From: Mucilaginibacter endophyticus
GTDB taxonomy: Bacteria > Bacteroidota > Bacteroidia > Sphingobacteriales > Sphingobacteriaceae
Assembly (NCBI RefSeq): GCF_003351025.1
Contig: NZ_QPCG01000004.1
Location: 186,001-250,000 of the forward strand
DNA length: 64,000 bases
Direction: 5' to 3'
Part shown: in pieces, positions 43,382-51,827 of the stretch
Position numbering within the stretch: position 1 is the first letter of the stretch
How the letters are laid out: the number at the start of each line of letters is the position of its first letter
Made by a program: the position numbers and the translations under genes
Notes under the pieces: generated by a model
What the model saw: the letters and a program-made list of their open reading frames with translations, nothing else
Told to the model about the DNA's origin: nothing
The model's database searches: none

Positions 43382-44506
43382 TTACTTTTTTATTAAAACA
43401 CGTTTCTTTAACCATTCCCTAACGGGTTCATCATATAGTTTAAGACAGGCATAGGCAATAGCAATACTCGCTACAAAAATACCCAGGCCGGCAAACAAGC
43501 CCGGAGCCATCGGCACCTTATTATTTTGTACCCAGGCTATATGAAAGTATATTAAAGGATAGTGTGTAATATAAAGCGGATAGGAAAGATCGCCTATAAA
43601 TTTGCAAACCCTGATTGAGCTTTGGCTTTTTAAAGTGCCCCCTGCCCCAATGGCTACTATTAAAGGGAAAAGGATAATGATACAAACTGATTCGTAAATA
43701 CCGTTCATCCATAAGTGGTCGGGGCCACCTATCCTTGGTACGCACAGTATAGCGGCAATTAAAATGCTACAAACTGTAAAAGCTCCTTTAATATGAATAA
43801 GCTTGCCCATGCGGCACAATAACATACCGGCAAAAAACGGATATAACAGGCGGGTGAAGCCTATATAGAGCTGTGGCTTGTCTACTGTCCAACCGCCAAT
43901 TACATCGCCCTGCGGCCCCATTACCGTAAAATGAATTAGTAAGCAGGCCGATAAAAACACAAAAACAGCAAGCAGCGTTTTTGAAAATCTACGGATCACC
44001 AGCGCGTAAAGTATATTGGCTACGTATTCAAAAAACAACGACCAGGCTGGTCCGTTCAATGGGTGCATTTCCTGCCAGCCACGGATATCCAATGATGGCC
44101 GTATTGGTATCAATGTAAAACCAATCAACATTATTAGCAGCATTTTCCACACCGGTGTTTCATTAATAAGCGGAAACATGGCGCATCCCTGCGTATAAAA
44201 AAACACGGCACCGATTATAGACCCCATAATAACCATGGGTTGCAAACGGACAAGGCGGCGCTTGTAAAAATCCCATTGAGTCATTTTCCCCCAGCGGTCA
44301 TCATAGGCGTAAGCCACTACAAAACCTGACAGTAAAAAAAAGAAATCAACCGCAAGGTAGCCGTGGTTAATAATTTGATGAAAACGATCTCCGGAATAAG
44401 TTTCAAGAATGTGGAAAGCAACCACGAAAAGTGATGCTACTCCGCGAAGCCCGTCAAGAATTTGATAATGCCCTTTTGTTTCAAGGTACGTAGTGTTTTT
44501 ACTCAT
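43382..44506 (-). CDS. Membrane acyltransferase, OafA/YrhL type
   Basis: A 374-residue integral membrane protein of the acyltransferase-3 family, about ten membrane helices. The N-terminus has the family signature DGLRGVASLFVVAFHILET with the catalytic His in helix 1, and GYLAVDFFFLLSGFVVAYAY. These enzymes acylate sugars of lipopolysaccharide, exopolysaccharide or secreted glycans. A second unrelated membrane acyltransferase lies 139 bases upstream in the same direction, so the two may act on the same envelope glycan; that is inference. Confidence 0.9.
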   Translation of the reverse strand: MSKNTTYLETKGHYQILDGLRGVASLFVVAFHILETYSGDRFHQIINHGYLAVDFFFLLSGFVVAYAYDDRWGKMTQWDFYKRRLVRLQPMVIMGSIIGAVFFYTQGCAMFPLINETPVWKMLLIMLIGFTLIPIRPSLDIRGWQEMHPLNGPAWSLFFEYVANILYALVIRRFSKTLLAVFVFLSACLLIHFTVMGPQGDVIGGWTVDKPQLYIGFTRLLYPFFAGMLLCRMGKLIHIKGAFTVCSILIAAILCVPRIGGPDHLWMNGIYESVCIIILFPLIVAIGAGGTLKSQSSIRVCKFIGDLSYPLYITHYPLIYFHIAWVQNNKVPMAPGLFAGLGIFVASIAIAYACLKLYDEPVREWLKKRVLIKK

Positions 44507-44645
44507 TAGCAGGAAAAAACAAGTATGATAAATTGGTTAACTGAATTTGGCACCAGGCATAGCAAACCTGCCACAATACAACGGCTATAAATATGCTTTA
44601 ATTTATCGGCAAGTCAAAACCTCAACAGTAAAAGCTATTATCCTT

Positions 44646-45830
44646 TTACAAATAACTTAACCACCATTTTGCCTTATTAGCCTGCTTGTAAGCGTCATAA
44701 CGTTTACATAAAGGATATAGGCCTGCTACTATTAAAATCCAGGTTAGGTAAGCCACCGGCAACGAAAATCCATAGCCTTTCAGGTCGCGCGTAAACCAGA
44801 TAGGTTGTTTCAGGAACCAGATTGTCCAGTCCTGGCCAGGTGTTAATGCCGAAGCAATGATTGCTATGAGGTGTATAATATAAATGTGGATAAGATAATA
44901 GAACATAGGCACCCTGCCATATACCGAAACCACATCCACAACCTTGCCCTTTAACTTTTCAGTAAATGACAGGAACAGGAAAGCCGATCCTAACGTTAGC
45001 AGAAGGTACAGCAACGATGGCGGATACTTATTCACTTTAATGAACGACAGGAAGGTATAAAACGCATCTTTTTGTGCTGTCCACTTTACCGGGTCGCCGT
45101 ATACATTGGTATAACGCAGCACGATGAACGCAACCAGGCAGCAACTGCCTGCAATCAATAAGTTTTTTTGTCGTTTGACAACATCATAGCCGGTGGTATA
45201 CCATCCACCCAAACAATAGCCTAACGACATAACAGCCATTAGCGGCACAATGGGATATCCTACCAGTAAAATTTCTTTATGCCACATAAAAAATTGCTGG
45301 TCATGCAGCAGCGACCAACCAAAGGCCTCCAGGGAACTTCCGGGAACATGCACACCATCTAAAAGATTATGGCCAAATATAATTACAAGACTGATCCCCA
45401 GGATCAGTTGCTTGGGCAAATGGATCAACGCAGCCAATATGATCATACTTAAACCCAATGCCCAAATGGTGATAAAGAAAAACATGGGGAACGCAATATT
45501 GAAGTTCCAGCCGAAGTTAACCACAAACATTTCGAGAAAAATGAGCCACAAACCCCGCTTTACCAGGAAAATAGATAATTCCTTTTTAGATTTCTTTTGC
45601 CCGATGAGGCATGCCGATGTTCCAGCGAGCAACATAAATATCGGCGCGCAAAAATGGGTGATCCACCGGGTAAAAAATAATACACCGCTTGTTTTTGTAA
45701 GGTCAAGCGGGTCAAAATAAAACGAACCGAAATATAAGTAATCCCTTACGTGATCAAGGGCCATAATGATCATGATAGTACCGCGGAGAAAATCTATCGA
45801 GGTTATCCGGTTCTTTAAAATTGTGCTCAT
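44646..45830 (-). CDS. DUF1624 / heparan-alpha-glucosaminide N-acetyltransferase-like membrane protein
   Basis: A 394-residue integral membrane protein with about ten helices. The N-terminal RITSIDFLRGTIMIIMALDHVRDYL carries the conserved DxxRG...DH motif of the DUF1624/HGSNAT family; GTSACLIGQKKSK and GRVPMFYYLIHIYIIHL are further matching segments. Family members move acetyl groups from acetyl-CoA across the membrane onto sugars. The substrate here is unknown. The next gene in the same direction is an OafA-type acyltransferase. Confidence 0.85.
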   Translation of the reverse strand: MSTILKNRITSIDFLRGTIMIIMALDHVRDYLYFGSFYFDPLDLTKTSGVLFFTRWITHFCAPIFMLLAGTSACLIGQKKSKKELSIFLVKRGLWLIFLEMFVVNFGWNFNIAFPMFFFITIWALGLSMIILAALIHLPKQLILGISLVIIFGHNLLDGVHVPGSSLEAFGWSLLHDQQFFMWHKEILLVGYPIVPLMAVMSLGYCLGGWYTTGYDVVKRQKNLLIAGSCCLVAFIVLRYTNVYGDPVKWTAQKDAFYTFLSFIKVNKYPPSLLYLLLTLGSAFLFLSFTEKLKGKVVDVVSVYGRVPMFYYLIHIYIIHLIAIIASALTPGQDWTIWFLKQPIWFTRDLKGYGFSLPVAYLTWILIVAGLYPLCKRYDAYKQANKAKWWLSYL

Positions 45831-45973
45831 TCAGGTTTTTTGGCGTGAAATTAAAGATACCATTTTTATAAATAAACATTTAGTAAAAGCCCGGTCATTA
45901 TTGTTGCTTTTATCTGACTAATAACCAAATGCTTAAAGCGCTTAAAATTTAAGTCAGGCTGTATATTTATGTC

Positions 45974-46588
45974 ATGAAACCCGGAACCAGATTTTTACAT
46001 TCTCTTTTTGAAGTAGCACACGTCGAATTTCAAACTTATGACCTTTCCAATCAAAAGGTTCTGTTTTCGAGCGGAGTAACCCGTCAGCTTTTGGGCTATT
46101 CAGAAAGTGAATATGTTAACCTAAGCAATGAATTTTATCGAAGCATCATTCACCCGGATGATTACGGAAAAGTACAGCAAACCATCAACAAAACCATTCA
46201 ATCAAAAAGTGGCGATGTAATAGAAATGACAGTGCGCCTGCGCCGGATAGATGGCTCATACGTTTGGCTTTATTCAAGGCAAATGATCTACCAAAGAAAC
46301 CACGCTAATAGTACGCTGACCATTATAAGGGAAGTTGAGGATGTTACCCGCCTGGTTGAGCTTCAGGGCGATCTGGAAGAAAAAGTTGAACAGCTCAAAG
46401 CAATCTCCTATAAAAACTCCCATCTGTTGCGCGGGCCCGTGTCAAGCATCATCGGTCTGGTTGATTTGATTGAAGAACACGCGGTAACAAGTGATCACAA
46501 CCGGCAGATATTGCATTATCTAAAGGAAACCATAGCCAAACTGGACGGCGTAGTCAGGGAGATCAATGAAAATGCAAGGTTGGGATAA
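45974..46588 (+). CDS. PAS protein with kinase-like dimerisation helix but no ATPase
   Basis: A 204-residue protein: a PAS domain of the PAS_3 type (about 20-130; MTVRLRRIDGSYVWLYSRQM and REVEDVTRLVELQGDLEEKV) followed by a helical part resembling the histidine-kinase phosphoacceptor domain (SYKNSHLLRGPVSSIIGLVDLIEE, candidate His150). The ATP-binding kinase domain is absent; the protein stops at residue 204 without a frameshift visible in the next 70 bases. It could be a sensor or phosphotransfer module. Stand-alone. Confidence 0.7.
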   Translation: MKPGTRFLHSLFEVAHVEFQTYDLSNQKVLFSSGVTRQLLGYSESEYVNLSNEFYRSIIHPDDYGKVQQTINKTIQSKSGDVIEMTVRLRRIDGSYVWLYSRQMIYQRNHANSTLTIIREVEDVTRLVELQGDLEEKVEQLKAISYKNSHLLRGPVSSIIGLVDLIEEHAVTSDHNRQILHYLKETIAKLDGVVREINENARLG

Positions 46589-46663
46589 CCCGTTAAGGAG
46601 AAGAGCGCTTTGCGGAAAAATACCTGACTAAATTATGTCATTACTTTATGCTGCCGGATGGCT

Positions 46664-47899
46664 TTAACTACGACTGATTTCTTCGCACCATCTTATAAAA
46701 TCTACTGTATCCGTATCATGAAACCAAAGTTGATTTTCTTTTGCCTGGTTATCCAAAATATAATTTACTGCCTTTGTTATCTCGAAATTTATTGAGCCTG
46801 TCATTCGGGCCGCCGGTGATATTTGCGTCCCCCTGGCAATCTGCTTTTCAAGATCAAAATTCAATAAACTCCATTCTTTAGCGCCCCGGATAGATATACT
46901 TCCCCTTTCTTCTCCGTTGGCAATATGTTTTACTTTTATATGGTCGTGATCCTTATCCTTCCAGGTAGCTTTATTTCCAAATAAATTTTTCTCCTCAGGC
47001 GGTGGCGCGTCTTTATATAACACTAATATCCATCCTTTATAATCAGTTACAGTTCCATTATATACCTTATTTTCACAGGTTGATCTTGCGCTTGGAAATA
47101 TCAACCCATTGGCACCGTTGCTCCGAAGCCATACGCCAATGGCCTGACCAAATATATCGCCGCCACCTATTTCCAAACTCATAATGGAAGGCAAGAGCTC
47201 TTCAAAACTATTTACGGTTCCCTTCCCCAGATAATGAATGCCCGACTTTTTTGCTGCGGCCTCTGTATTTTCCAACTCCAGGTTTACAAAGGTTTTGAAA
47301 AACCAATCTTGAGTATCGGGCAATCTCAAATCTATTATCTTGTCGATATCTGCACTAATTTGTCTTATACCGTAGGTAATAGCTGATTTCGTATTCAGTG
47401 ACAAGTCGTTATAATCGTGCAATAATTTTTTATTGCTGTCCGTTTCCGTTTCCAATAAGCAGGTACAGAAATAATACGGATACCTGGCATCTTCTTCTGT
47501 AAAAAACTTTTCGGCTATTAGGTAATCCGTTAGCCAGGCATCTACCTTCGGATCAAAAATCTCGGGAATAATACCCGATGCTCCGCTATAATAAGCGTAC
47601 ATTTCGTCTCTTAGGGTTCCAAAATCATTAAAATCATCTTCCGAACAGATAGTAAAATACCGGTTTGAAGGAAGATCACCGCCACCGGCAAATCTTCTGT
47701 TTCTCTTTCCAAAATTAAATTCGGTACCAGCTGCAGTTACAATGGTATTAATACCCTCCTTTTTCAGCTTTTCATACATATCATGCAAATCATTAAACTT
47801 TGAAAAGATTGTATCAAAAACATCCCGCATAAAAGGGAACTTAAAATCGGTATTAAGTTGTTTTAAACCGCCTTTATAATTACTAAATGGTATATCCAT
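46664..47899 (-). CDS. Unknown 411-residue protein
   Basis: I do not recognise this gene. The protein has no signal peptide or membrane segment and is rich in charged and aromatic residues. A stretch near the C-terminal half (GANGLIFPSARSTCENKVYN, then WILVLYKD) faintly recalls the end of RES-type NAD-cleaving domains, but the N-terminal RES motifs are not evident. It ends convergently with the PAS gene. Codon use looks more A/T-rich than in the neighbours. The ATG at 47899 is chosen because there is no good start further in. Confidence 0.7.
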   Translation of the reverse strand: MDIPFSNYKGGLKQLNTDFKFPFMRDVFDTIFSKFNDLHDMYEKLKKEGINTIVTAAGTEFNFGKRNRRFAGGGDLPSNRYFTICSEDDFNDFGTLRDEMYAYYSGASGIIPEIFDPKVDAWLTDYLIAEKFFTEEDARYPYYFCTCLLETETDSNKKLLHDYNDLSLNTKSAITYGIRQISADIDKIIDLRLPDTQDWFFKTFVNLELENTEAAAKKSGIHYLGKGTVNSFEELLPSIMSLEIGGGDIFGQAIGVWLRSNGANGLIFPSARSTCENKVYNGTVTDYKGWILVLYKDAPPPEEKNLFGNKATWKDKDHDHIKVKHIANGEERGSISIRGAKEWSLLNFDLEKQIARGTQISPAARMTGSINFEITKAVNYILDNQAKENQLWFHDTDTVDFIRWCEEISRS

Positions 47900-48044
47900 G
47901 GTTAACTTCTTAGTTGATTGAAATTATGGAATTTCTTGTGATTAGTTACCCCCTCTGCCGGCAGAGGACAAAACGATAAATTAAGGTGCTATTGTACCTT
48001 CTTACATCATCCCGAAAGCAATAATGAATAATATAGATAACAAC

Positions 48045-48087
48045 AAAAAATCGGGCAAACTTGATTTTCAAGTTTACCCGATTTTTT
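48045..48087. terminator. Terminator of the AraC-FtsX fusion gene
   Basis: A 20-bp stem with one mismatch has arms 48045-48064 and 48068-48087, core ATCGGG and CCCGAT, with a 3-nt loop. The A and T runs at its ends make it a two-way rho-independent terminator about 40 bases after the stop. Confidence 0.85.
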
Positions 48088-48124
48088 GCAAAGCTGGAGT
48101 CAGCCTGCTTTAAAAAATTATAAA

Positions 48125-51100
48125 TCACTCGCTCCGCAAACTTTTAACAGGGTTGGTCAATGCGGCTTTTATAGCCTGGAAACTGATGGTCAGCAGGGTT
48201 ATGGCGAGAGCAATAATTCCAGACACAATAAATACTCCCAAACCAATGCTCACCCGATATGCATATTTTTCCAGCCAGTGCTCCAGGAAGTAAAGCGCCA
48301 GCGGCGAAGCAATGAGGCAACTGATCAAAACCAGCACAACAAAATCCCGCGACAGCAACAGCCACACCTGAGCTATAGAAGCGCCTAATACCTTGCGGAT
48401 ACCGATCTCCTTGGTACGCTGCTCGGCCACATAAGCGGCAAGACCAAACAAACCCAGGCAGGAAATAAATATAGCCAGGGCTGCAAATACACCAGCCAGT
48501 TTGCCCAAAAGCACTTCCAGATTAAACTTACTCGCATACTCCTCGTCAATAAACTTATATTGATAAGGAAAAGCCGGGTTATATTTTTGAAATATCTTGC
48601 CTATGTTTTCGATAGTAGCGTGTGTATCGACGTTTTTGGGCAGGCGATAAGTGATTACGAAACCATAAGGATTGTGGCCGAAAACAGCAGGCGCTACGGG
48701 AGTATATGGAGATTCCATCAGAGCGTCTTTGACCACTCCGATAATTTTAACCGGCGTATTGCCGAAATTGACTTTTATAATTTGATTGACCGGATCTTTA
48801 AGACCAATGCGCTTCACCATGGCTTCATTCACAATCACATTCAATGAATCACTTTTCCAATCGCCCATAAAATTGTGCCCCGCGGCAAAGGTCATGCCCA
48901 TGGTTTTAAAATAATCATCCGACACCCAGATCCCGCCAATATTCACCTCTTCTTCTCCCGCGTTTTTACCAGGCCATTTCTCCAGTGAAAAATGACTATA
49001 CACCTGCGTTGCCGGCGATGTAGATGATGCTATGCTTTCAACCAATCCGGATGATAGCAAATCATTTCTTAAAGCGTCAAAATGTTGAGGAAGATCACCG
49101 TTCATATCGGTCATTACCAGCCTGTCGGCATTGTAACCCGTCGGCCGGTCCTTTACAAACTGTATTTGCTGGTAAACAATAACGGTACTGATGATCAGCG
49201 CAACCGAACAGGTAAATTGTACAACCACCAATATTTTCCGAGGTAGTGTTGCAGCTTTGCCCATTTGGATGCTTCCTTTCAGTACCTTTACCGGGTTGAA
49301 TGACGACAAGTAAAACGCCGGTCTGCTCCCTGCCGCCAATCCTGTCAACAGCACAAAAGCAATCATGATGCCCCAGAAACCTATGTTATTATACGGCACC
49401 TGGATATATGACCCCGTTAAAGCATTAAATGAAGGCAGTGCCAGCTGAACAAAAAGCATGCAAAGCAAAAACGACACAGACGTGATCAAAACCGACTCAA
49501 GCAAAAACTGGTAAACCAGGTCAACTCGTCCAGAGCCTATCGCTTTGCGAACGCCCACTTCCCTCGCGCGTTTTTCGGACCGCGCGGTTGAAAGGTTCAT
49601 AAAATTGATGCAGGCTATCGCCAGCACCAGGATACCGATAACGCCGAATAAGCGTACATAATCTACAAAGCCACCTGCTACCTTTCCATTCTGGAAACTG
49701 CTGTATAAATGCCAATCCTTTAAAGGATGCATAAAAACCTCAGGTTTCAGCGATCTCATCTCCGGGCTTCGCTTATCTACAATATCCCTGATCTTAGGTG
49801 CCATTTGTGCATAGCTTACACCCGGCTGCAGCGAAACATAGGCAGAGAATGAATTGTAGGTCCACTTGGTGCGCCCATCCCTGATCCAGCCCTGGGTTGC
49901 TTCTGAGTAAGCAAAAGGGGTTAGATAACTGAATTGCATAGTAGCGTTAGTGGGGATATCCTTAATAACCCCGGTAACCTTCATGCTTTGTACGTTATCA
50001 AAACGCACAACTTTGCCCATCGGATCGGCATCGCCAAATAGCGCTTTGGCGGTCGATTCGGTTAGCACGATGGAGTAGATATCAGTCAATGCCGAATTGG
50101 CGTTGCCTTTAACAAAAGGATATTGAAATATTTTAAAGAAATCCGGCCCTGCAGCTCCCCCTCCCAGGTACAGCTTTTTATCGCCCACTAAAAGATCATG
50201 GTTCATCCTGCCGATATTATCAGATTCGGCCACATACTGCACTCCCGGAATTTCCTTCCTCAACACTTCAACCAACGGAAGCGCTATAGATGTTTGGGTA
50301 GATGTGCCGTTATGTTGCGAGGTCAGGTTCATTTCTACCTGGTACGATCGTCCGTAATTGGGCAGGAAACGGTCATAGGAGTATTGATTGGTCACCCACA
50401 GTCCAATCAGGAGCGCGACGGCCATACCGGCGGCCAGACCCACGATGTTCAGCGCGCTATAAACTTTGTTATATAGCATATTGCGCCAGGCAATTTTTAA
50501 ATAATTACGAAACATATGATTGCGATTTAATTTCTTACCAGACCATACAGGAATGGTTCTGTGACCCGAAATTATCGCTGCAGATGCTGATAAAAGTTCC
50601 AAATCATGATTTGGGCGCTCTTTTTTCAGTTCGCTCTTATATTCTGCCGGGCTTTTGCCCGTGATTTGTTTGAACGTGCGGTTAAAAGTAGTTTTAGAGT
50701 TGAACCCGCAATCGTAAGCTATGCCTAAAAGTGTTATCCGGTCGTAACCAGGATCCCGCATCCTCCGGGTTACATCCTGTATCCGGAATTCGTTCACAAA
50801 ATCATTAAAGTTTTTTCGCAGGCCGGTATTGATGATCCTGGACAATTCGTGGATAGAAATGCCGAGCTCTTTGGCCAAAGAATTTAAGCTTAGCTCCGCA
50901 TCCAGGTAAAACTTATTAACTTTCATTTGATGCCTCAACCAATAACCCCGTTGTATCAATCTATCTGCTGATGATGGGCTTGCACGCATAAACTGTTTTC
51001 CAGTTATTTTATTGACCTCTTTTTGAGCAGGATATTTAGCCAGTTTTGTACACCGGTATAAATAAGTTGCAATAGAAATAAAGGCCAGCAATTGCAATAC

Positions 51101-51520
51101 CGGCTGCCAGTATTTATACGCCGGGGTATCATAGGTAGCAAGCCCTGTGTGCACGCTTTGAATAACAGTCAGCACGTGCATACCTTGCTCTAATAACAAA
51201 GGGCTGAAGTGTGCCAGATCTTTGGCTGTAAATTTTTCTTCCGGCTTAACTATACCACGAACATAAAAAAACGCCAGCGGGCCAAGTGTCAGCAGAAACG
51301 GCAAAGGCACCCAGCTCCATCGCGGGAAACCTCTGCTCAATTGAATGTTGATACAGAAGTTTTTGAGCAACAACAATACCATGGAGAGCAGGATAAGGCT
51401 AAGCAGGCGATTGACATATCTTTTGGAAAACCATAGACTCAGACTGGAAATCAGCCCGATGAATATCGCAGCCAGTAAGAGCAAATCAAATATGTTGATA
51501 TGGAAATGATTAAGAGTCAT
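48125..51520 (-). CDS. Membrane AraC regulator fused to FtsX/MacB-type permease
   Basis: One uninterrupted 1131-residue frame. Residues 1-165 hold about five or six membrane helices; 205-305 form an AraC-type double helix-turn-helix (LNSLAKELGISIHELSRIIN, GIAYDCGFNSKTTFNRTFKQ, SPAEYKSELKK). Residues 336-1131 are a complete FtsX/MacB-type permease: MFRNYLKIAWRNMLYNKVYS start, two periplasmic MacB-core domains and two FtsX domains, ending NPVKSLRSE. The ATG at 50515 (residue 336) would be a normal permease start, but there is no stop between the parts. It could be a transcription factor tied directly to an efflux or stress-sensing permease. A separate permease gene is divergent from it. Confidence 0.85.
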   Translation of the reverse strand: MTLNHFHINIFDLLLLAAIFIGLISSLSLWFSKRYVNRLLSLILLSMVLLLLKNFCINIQLSRGFPRWSWVPLPFLLTLGPLAFFYVRGIVKPEEKFTAKDLAHFSPLLLEQGMHVLTVIQSVHTGLATYDTPAYKYWQPVLQLLAFISIATYLYRCTKLAKYPAQKEVNKITGKQFMRASPSSADRLIQRGYWLRHQMKVNKFYLDAELSLNSLAKELGISIHELSRIINTGLRKNFNDFVNEFRIQDVTRRMRDPGYDRITLLGIAYDCGFNSKTTFNRTFKQITGKSPAEYKSELKKERPNHDLELLSASAAIISGHRTIPVWSGKKLNRNHMFRNYLKIAWRNMLYNKVYSALNIVGLAAGMAVALLIGLWVTNQYSYDRFLPNYGRSYQVEMNLTSQHNGTSTQTSIALPLVEVLRKEIPGVQYVAESDNIGRMNHDLLVGDKKLYLGGGAAGPDFFKIFQYPFVKGNANSALTDIYSIVLTESTAKALFGDADPMGKVVRFDNVQSMKVTGVIKDIPTNATMQFSYLTPFAYSEATQGWIRDGRTKWTYNSFSAYVSLQPGVSYAQMAPKIRDIVDKRSPEMRSLKPEVFMHPLKDWHLYSSFQNGKVAGGFVDYVRLFGVIGILVLAIACINFMNLSTARSEKRAREVGVRKAIGSGRVDLVYQFLLESVLITSVSFLLCMLFVQLALPSFNALTGSYIQVPYNNIGFWGIMIAFVLLTGLAAGSRPAFYLSSFNPVKVLKGSIQMGKAATLPRKILVVVQFTCSVALIISTVIVYQQIQFVKDRPTGYNADRLVMTDMNGDLPQHFDALRNDLLSSGLVESIASSTSPATQVYSHFSLEKWPGKNAGEEEVNIGGIWVSDDYFKTMGMTFAAGHNFMGDWKSDSLNVIVNEAMVKRIGLKDPVNQIIKVNFGNTPVKIIGVVKDALMESPYTPVAPAVFGHNPYGFVITYRLPKNVDTHATIENIGKIFQKYNPAFPYQYKFIDEEYASKFNLEVLLGKLAGVFAALAIFISCLGLFGLAAYVAEQRTKEIGIRKVLGASIAQVWLLLSRDFVVLVLISCLIASPLALYFLEHWLEKYAYRVSIGLGVFIVSGIIALAITLLTISFQAIKAALTNPVKSLRSE

Positions 51521-51827
51521 TAGTACATTGGGCTCAACTCTTATTCCACACCGACAACGCTTTGATTTATAGATATTTATTAAGAATCGAACACGTCCAT
51601 TTTGTAATGATATCGAACATTTGCTGTTCGGTTTTGAAATGTTATAAGGTTCGTTGATTTAATTTCAAAGCTTTAACCGTCCGGATACAGACAGCTATTG
51701 TTCCACTCACGAACAGTTTTTAAATGCCAAACACATTGCAAAAAACTAAAAATCAGCAACTTAAAAACATGGCACAACATTTATGCTGAGTTCTTAACAA
51801 AAAGTTTCCTACTTAAACCCAAACCAT
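51521..51827. promoter_or_regulatory. Shared upstream region of two permease genes, with GAACA/TGTTC motifs
   Basis: The 307-bp gap has ATCGAACA at 51586 and again at 51612, and the inverted pair GAACA-N5-TGTTC (51615-51629). A second pair TGTTC-N7-GAACA lies at 51699-51715. Five copies of one word in about 130 bases in both orientations suggest a binding site for a dimeric regulator, perhaps the AraC part of the adjacent fusion protein. I see no gene in the gap. Confidence 0.5.

Noticed and set aside
46664..47899. RES-type toxin with Xre antitoxin
   Set aside because: Only one short segment is similar, no antitoxin gene is next to it, and the N-terminal RES residues are not found.
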